Source of the DNA: Caulobacter zeae
GTDB lineage: Bacteria > Pseudomonadota > Alphaproteobacteria > Caulobacterales > Caulobacteraceae
Assembly: GCF_002858925.1 (NCBI RefSeq)
Contig: NZ_PJRS01000045.1
Span: forward strand, 36,342-100,341
Reading direction: 5' to 3'
Length of the DNA: 64,000 nt
Position numbers and translations under genes: made by a program. Below the pieces are notes generated by a model that made no database searches, was not told where the DNA came from, and saw only the letters and a program-made list of their open reading frames with translations. Below are positions 60,517 through 64,000 of this stretch, one piece after another (within the stretch, counting starts at the first letter, position 1; each line of letters opens with the position of its first letter).

Positions 60517-62697
60517 ATGACCAACCAAGCCAAGCTGCGCTGCGGCGCCGCGTTCGGCGCTCTCCTGCTGGCCGCCGCCGTCGCGGCCCCGGCCTTCGCC
60601 CAGGACGCAGCCGTCGCCCTCGACGACGTGATCGTCACCGCCCAGAAGCGCTCGGAAAACATCCAGGACGTGCCGGTCTCCGTCGCCGCCGTCTCGGGCG
60701 AGAAGCTGGCTTCGATCTTCGCCGCCGGCGAAGACGTTCTGGCCCTGTCGAGCCGCGTCCCCGGCCTCTACATCGAAAGCTCCAACGGCCGCGCCGCCCC
60801 GCGCTTCTACATCCGCGGCCTGGGCAACGCCGACTTCGACCTGGCCGCCTCGCAGCCGGTGTCGGTGATCATGGACGACGTCGTCCTCGAGAACGTCGTG
60901 CTCAAGTCCTCGCCCGTCTATGACGTCGAGCAGGTCGAAGTCCTGCGCGGCCCGCAAGGCACGCTGTTCGGCCGCAACACCACCGCCGGCATCGTCAAGT
61001 TCGACACGGTGAAGCCCAGCGAAGACTTCCGCGCCAACGGCGCGGCCACCTACGGCTCGTACGGCTCGGCCACCTTCGAAGGCGGCGTCGGCGGCGCCAT
61101 CGTCCCGGGCAAGCTGGCCGTCCGCGCCTCGGCCCTGTACCAGCACCGCGACGACTACATCGACAACAGCTTCACCGGCGTGAAGGACGCGCTGGGCGGC
61201 TACAACGAGAAGGCCGCTCGCCTCCAGATCCTGGCCACCCCGACCGAGGACACCTCGATCCTGGCCATCGCCCACACCCGTTCGCTGGACGGCACCGCGG
61301 CGGTCTTCCGCGCCAACATCCTCACGGCTGGCAGCAACAAGATCAATTCGAACTTCGACCGCGACAAGGTCAGCTACAACGGCGGCGCCAACAACCCGCA
61401 GGAGTACGACTCGACCGGCGTCTCGCTGAAGGTCGACCACGACTTCGGCGGCGTGAAGCTGACCTCGATCAGCGCCTATGAAACCGCCAAGGGCCGCAGC
61501 CGCGGCGATATCGACGGCGGCGTGGCCGGCGTCGGCCCGGGCTTCATCCCGTTCGACTCCGACACCCAGGACTCCATCGGCGACCTCGACCAGGTCACCC
61601 AGGAAATCCGCCTGGCCAGCGACACCGACGGCAAGCTGGCCTGGCAGGTCGGCGCCTACTACTTCAAGTCGGCCTTCACCGTCTCGACCAACCCGTTCTT
61701 CGTCGCCCCCTCGACCCTGGAGCACAAGAACACCTCGTGGGCCGTGTTCGGCCAAGGGACCTACCAGGTCACCGACGCCCTGAAGGTGACCGCCGGCGTC
61801 CGCTGGACCGACGACGACAAGGACATGGAAGTCCTGTCCTCGCCGTTCGGCGCCTCGGCCCCGGTGTCGGTCTCCGACAGCCAGGCCAGCTGGGACCTGT
61901 CGGCCTTCTACGCCGTCAACGACGATGTCAGCGTCTACGGCAAGGTGGCCCGCGGCTTCCGCGGTCCGTCGATCCAGGGCCGCGACATCGCCTTCGGCAG
62001 CCCGGCCTCGGTCGCCCAGTCGGAAACCATCCTGTCGTGGGAAGCCGGCGTCAAAAGCGAGCTGTTCGAGCGTCGCGTCCGCCTGAACGGCGCGGTGTTC
62101 ACCTACACCATCGACGACCCGCAGTTCAGCGCGGTCGGCGGCGGCAGCAACTCCAACCGCCTGATCAACGCCAAGAAGGGCGAGGCCTACGGCGTCGAAC
62201 TCGACGGCGAGTGGAAGGTGACCTCGAACCTGCTGGTCACCGCCGGCTACAGCTACAGCCACACCAAGATCAAGGACTCGGGCCTGGCCGTGGCCGTCTG
62301 CGCCCAGTGCACCGTGACCGACCCGCTGAACAGCGCCGGCCAGGCCCTGGTCAACGGCAACCCGTTCCCGAACGCGCCGGAATACATCCTGAACTTCGGC
62401 GCCCGCTACAACGTGCCGGTCGGCGCCAATGGCGAACTCTTCGCCGAAACCGACTGGTTCCGTCAGGGCTACACGAACCTCTTCCTCTACGAGAGCAAGG
62501 AGTTCAACAGCAAGGACACCTTCGAAGGCGGCCTGAAGCTGGGCTACGCCCGCACCGACGGCGCGTATGAAGTGGCCGTGTTCGCCCGCAACATCACCAA
62601 CGAGGTGAACCTGCGCGGCGGCATCGACTTCAACAACCTGACCGGCTTCGTCAACGAACCGCGCGTGGTCGGCATCTCGCTGAGCGCCCGCCGCTAA
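60517..62697 (+). CDS. TonB-dependent receptor, possible nucleoside/purine-derivative uptake
   Basis: 726 residues from the ATG at 60517 (GAAGGGGAT upstream); the frame opens at 60367 but that part is not signal-peptide-like. Signal peptide MTNQAKLRCGAAFGALLLAAAVAAPAFAQ, TonB box LDDVIVTAQKR, plug SENIQDVPVSVAAVSGEKL, RFYIRGLGNADFDLAASQPVSVIMDDV and VEVLRGPQGTLFGRNTTAGIVKFDT. The barrel ends NEPRVVGISLSARR. It is shorter than the two sugar-type receptors here and resembles the siderophore/small-ligand kind. Its place between hpxZ and a nucleoside hydrolase suggests uptake of nucleosides or ureides; iron uptake remains possible. Confidence 0.92.
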   Translation: MTNQAKLRCGAAFGALLLAAAVAAPAFAQDAAVALDDVIVTAQKRSENIQDVPVSVAAVSGEKLASIFAAGEDVLALSSRVPGLYIESSNGRAAPRFYIRGLGNADFDLAASQPVSVIMDDVVLENVVLKSSPVYDVEQVEVLRGPQGTLFGRNTTAGIVKFDTVKPSEDFRANGAATYGSYGSATFEGGVGGAIVPGKLAVRASALYQHRDDYIDNSFTGVKDALGGYNEKAARLQILATPTEDTSILAIAHTRSLDGTAAVFRANILTAGSNKINSNFDRDKVSYNGGANNPQEYDSTGVSLKVDHDFGGVKLTSISAYETAKGRSRGDIDGGVAGVGPGFIPFDSDTQDSIGDLDQVTQEIRLASDTDGKLAWQVGAYYFKSAFTVSTNPFFVAPSTLEHKNTSWAVFGQGTYQVTDALKVTAGVRWTDDDKDMEVLSSPFGASAPVSVSDSQASWDLSAFYAVNDDVSVYGKVARGFRGPSIQGRDIAFGSPASVAQSETILSWEAGVKSELFERRVRLNGAVFTYTIDDPQFSAVGGGSNSNRLINAKKGEAYGVELDGEWKVTSNLLVTAGYSYSHTKIKDSGLAVAVCAQCTVTDPLNSAGQALVNGNPFPNAPEYILNFGARYNVPVGANGELFAETDWFRQGYTNLFLYESKEFNSKDTFEGGLKLGYARTDGAYEVAVFARNITNEVNLRGGIDFNNLTGFVNEPRVVGISLSARR

Positions 62698-62720
62698 GCG
62701 ACGACAGAGCTGAAGCAAAC

Positions 62721-62762
62721 GGCGGCCCGGGCGTTGAAAAACGCCCGGGCCGTTGTCGTTTT
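62721..62762 (+). terminator. Strong hairpin terminator after TonB receptor gene
   Basis: GGCCCGGGCGTT (62724-62735) pairs with AACGCCCGGGCC (62740-62751) around a GAAA tetraloop; one more G-C pair extends the stem. It is followed by TTGTCGTTTT, a broken T-run. Confidence 0.85.
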
Positions 62763-62840
62763 GACATGCCCGCGCCGCCTCGGAAGGCTAAGGTCGTCGG
62801 CTTTCCCGGCCTCCCGCCGGGCTCGCAGACAAGAAGACCG

Positions 62841-63809
62841 ATGACGACCAAGATCATCTTCGACACCGATCCCGGCATCGACGACGCCATGGCCCTGCTG
62901 TTCATCGAGGCCAGCCCGGCGCTCGACCTGGTGGCCGTGACGACCGTGTTCGGCAACGCCGACATCGACACCACAACCCGCAACGCCCTCTATCTGAAGC
63001 AGCGCTTCGGCCTGACCGCCCCGATCTACAAGGGCACGGACAAGCCCCTGGTGCGCCCGCGCAATCCCTCCCCCACCTTCGTACATGGCGAGAACGGGCT
63101 GGGCGACGTCGAGCTGACCGGCCTGATCGCCGCCGAGCCGGAAGCCAAGCCGGCTTACCAGGCGATCATCGACATCGCCCGCGCCAACCCGGGCGAGATC
63201 ACCCTCGTGGCCGTCGGCCCGCTGACCAACCTGGCGCTGGCGCTCGAGGCCGATCCGGAAGTGGCGACCATGCTCAAGGGCGTGGTGATCATGGGCGGCG
63301 CCTTCGCCGTCGCCGGCAAGCCGGGCAATGTCACGCCGGTGGCCGAAGCCAACATCTGGAACGACCCGGAAGCGGCCGACCGCGTCTTCACCGCCCCCTG
63401 GCACGTCGCCGTCATCGGCCTGGACGTCACCACCCAGGTAATCATGACGCCCGACTTCATGGAGGCCCTGGAAGCCTCGGCCGGTCCGGCCGGCCAGTTC
63501 CTCAACGCCATCTCCAAGCCCTACGCGGCCTTCTATGGCGGTCGCGACGGCATCGTCGGCTGCTGCGTCCACGACGCCGCCGCCGTGGCCTATGTCATCG
63601 ACGAGAGCCTGTTCGAGGTCCGCCGCGGCTCGGTCCGCGTGGTCACCGAGGGCATCGCCCTGGGCCAGACCCTGCAGAAGGTGGAAGGCGAACTCTTCGG
63701 TCCCTCGGCCTGGGACGACCAGCCGATCCACAGCGCGGCCATCGCCGTGGATGCGGACCGGCTGCTGGCGCTGTACGCCCGGACGATGAACGGGGTGGTG
63801 GGGTCGTAA
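62841..63809 (+). CDS. Nucleoside hydrolase (inosine/uridine-preferring type)
   Basis: 322 residues from the ATG at 62841; the frame is open to 62766. The calcium-binding signature IIFDTDPGIDDAMALLF is at the N-terminus. AVTTVFGNADIDTTTRNAL, TFVHGENGLGDVEL, ITLVAVGPLTNLALALE, GVVIMGGAFAVAGKPGNVTPVAEANIWNDPEAADRVF and CCVHDAAAVAYVID complete the family. It splits the N-glycosidic bond of purine or pyrimidine nucleosides to base and ribose. There is no signal peptide, so it acts in the cytoplasm. With rut and hpx genes nearby, the freed bases would feed nitrogen recovery. A terminator separates it from the receptor gene, so it needs its own promoter or read-through. Confidence 0.93.
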   Translation: MTTKIIFDTDPGIDDAMALLFIEASPALDLVAVTTVFGNADIDTTTRNALYLKQRFGLTAPIYKGTDKPLVRPRNPSPTFVHGENGLGDVELTGLIAAEPEAKPAYQAIIDIARANPGEITLVAVGPLTNLALALEADPEVATMLKGVVIMGGAFAVAGKPGNVTPVAEANIWNDPEAADRVFTAPWHVAVIGLDVTTQVIMTPDFMEALEASAGPAGQFLNAISKPYAAFYGGRDGIVGCCVHDAAAVAYVIDESLFEVRRGSVRVVTEGIALGQTLQKVEGELFGPSAWDDQPIHSAAIAVDADRLLALYARTMNGVVGS

Positions 63810-63816
63810 GAAATAA

Positions 63817-63949
63817 ACCTCCCCCTCTGGGGGAGGCGACCGCGCAGCGGTCGGTGGGGGAGGTTTTAGCCAGGCAGGCCAAGTCTGCGGAAGCTGAGAA
63901 CGTCCCCCCACCGTCGCCTCCGGCGACACCTCCCCCACTGGGGGAGGTT
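63817..63949. repeat. Palindromic repeat, family B
   Basis: ACCTCCCCCTCTGGGGGAGG opens it and ACCTCCCCCACTGGGGGAGGT closes it, with GTCGGTGGGGGAGG and CCCCCCACCGTCGC inside. It starts 8 bp after the nucleoside hydrolase stop. Confidence 0.85.
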
Positions 63950-63960
63950 CCTGTTTTAAG

Positions 63961-64000
63961 ATCCTCCCCCTCTGGGGGAGGTGGCCCAGAGGGCCGGAGG
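63961..64000. repeat. Start of a further family B repeat, cut by window end
   Basis: ATCCTCCCCCTCTGGGGGAGG followed by GGCCCAGAGGGCCGGAGG is the left half of the element type at 35026. Two copies in tandem (with 63817-63949) separate the nucleoside hydrolase from the next gene. Confidence 0.8.

Noticed and set aside
60409..62718. Minus-strand open frame of 769 codons opposite the third TonB receptor
   Set aside because: Same reason: the receptor on the other strand has a signal peptide, TonB box and plug, and the antisense frame has nothing.

Overview
The window is gene-dense, very GC-rich alphaproteobacterial chromosome, most like Caulobacter or a close relative (Caulobacterales). This call rests on content, not on a database search. 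The evidence is: TonB-dependent receptors of the Xanthomonas/Caulobacter type, xylan enzymes behind a promoter that fits the Caulobacter sigma-73 pattern with a XylR-like palindrome, pseudaminic-acid (flagellin glycosylation) genes, several secreted GH3 glucosidases, and three families of palindromic intergenic repeats. I saw no rRNA, tRNA, CRISPR array, insertion sequence or phage gene. Many neighbouring genes overlap by four bases (ATGA/GTGA).

Layout. 1-2.3 kb: the end of a GH43 glycosidase and a CE12-type acetylesterase (plant cell-wall sugars). 2.4-9 kb: a TetR regulator divergent from a complete RND efflux operon (adaptor, pump, outer-membrane channel), with a 24-bp perfect operator between them. 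9.2-11 kb: a sulfotransferase divergent from an Asp/Asn beta-hydroxylase-like enzyme. 11-18.5 kb: two Tat-exported GH3 glucosidases flanking pseG, pseH and a SpsF-type cytidylyltransferase. 18.6-22 kb: a RibD-C reductase, then an MpaB-type oxygenase coupled to an acyl-CoA ligase. 22-27 kb: a hybrid histidine kinase, response regulator and Hpt phosphorelay operon, then a membrane protein and a membrane-anchored LytTR regulator. 27-31 kb: a third GH3 enzyme divergent from a LacI regulator with operator palindromes between them. 31-32.8 kb: an HWE histidine kinase. 33-36.3 kb: rutB-rutC-rutD-rutA, pyrimidine ring opening, in an unusual order. 36.4-37.2 kb: an FKBP isomerase and a small membrane protein.

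37.2-48 kb is a xylan-utilisation locus. TonB receptor, GH10 xylanase, GH43 xylosidase and CE15 glucuronoyl esterase read leftward. Two translationally coupled flavin-dependent halogenase homologues read rightward from the same 308-bp control region. 48.2-52 kb: an XRE-type regulator divergent from a Gram-negative sortase and its single LPxTG-like VIT/vWA target. 52-55 kb: a second large TonB receptor with a strong terminator. 55-57 kb: two TetR regulators and an SMR pump. 57-63.8 kb: a nitrogen-salvage cluster of acetamidase/formamidase, hpxX-hpxY-hpxZ (oxalurate catabolism), a TonB receptor and a nucleoside hydrolase.

Two themes tie the window together: capture of plant polysaccharide (GH43, CE12, three GH3, xylan locus, TonB receptors) and recovery of nitrogen from nucleosides, pyrimidines and ureides (rut, hpx, amidase, nucleoside hydrolase). 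The least explained parts are the halogenase pair tied to the xylan locus, the sulfotransferase/hydroxylase pair, the sortase pair, and the TonB receptor placed between hpxZ and the nucleoside hydrolase.
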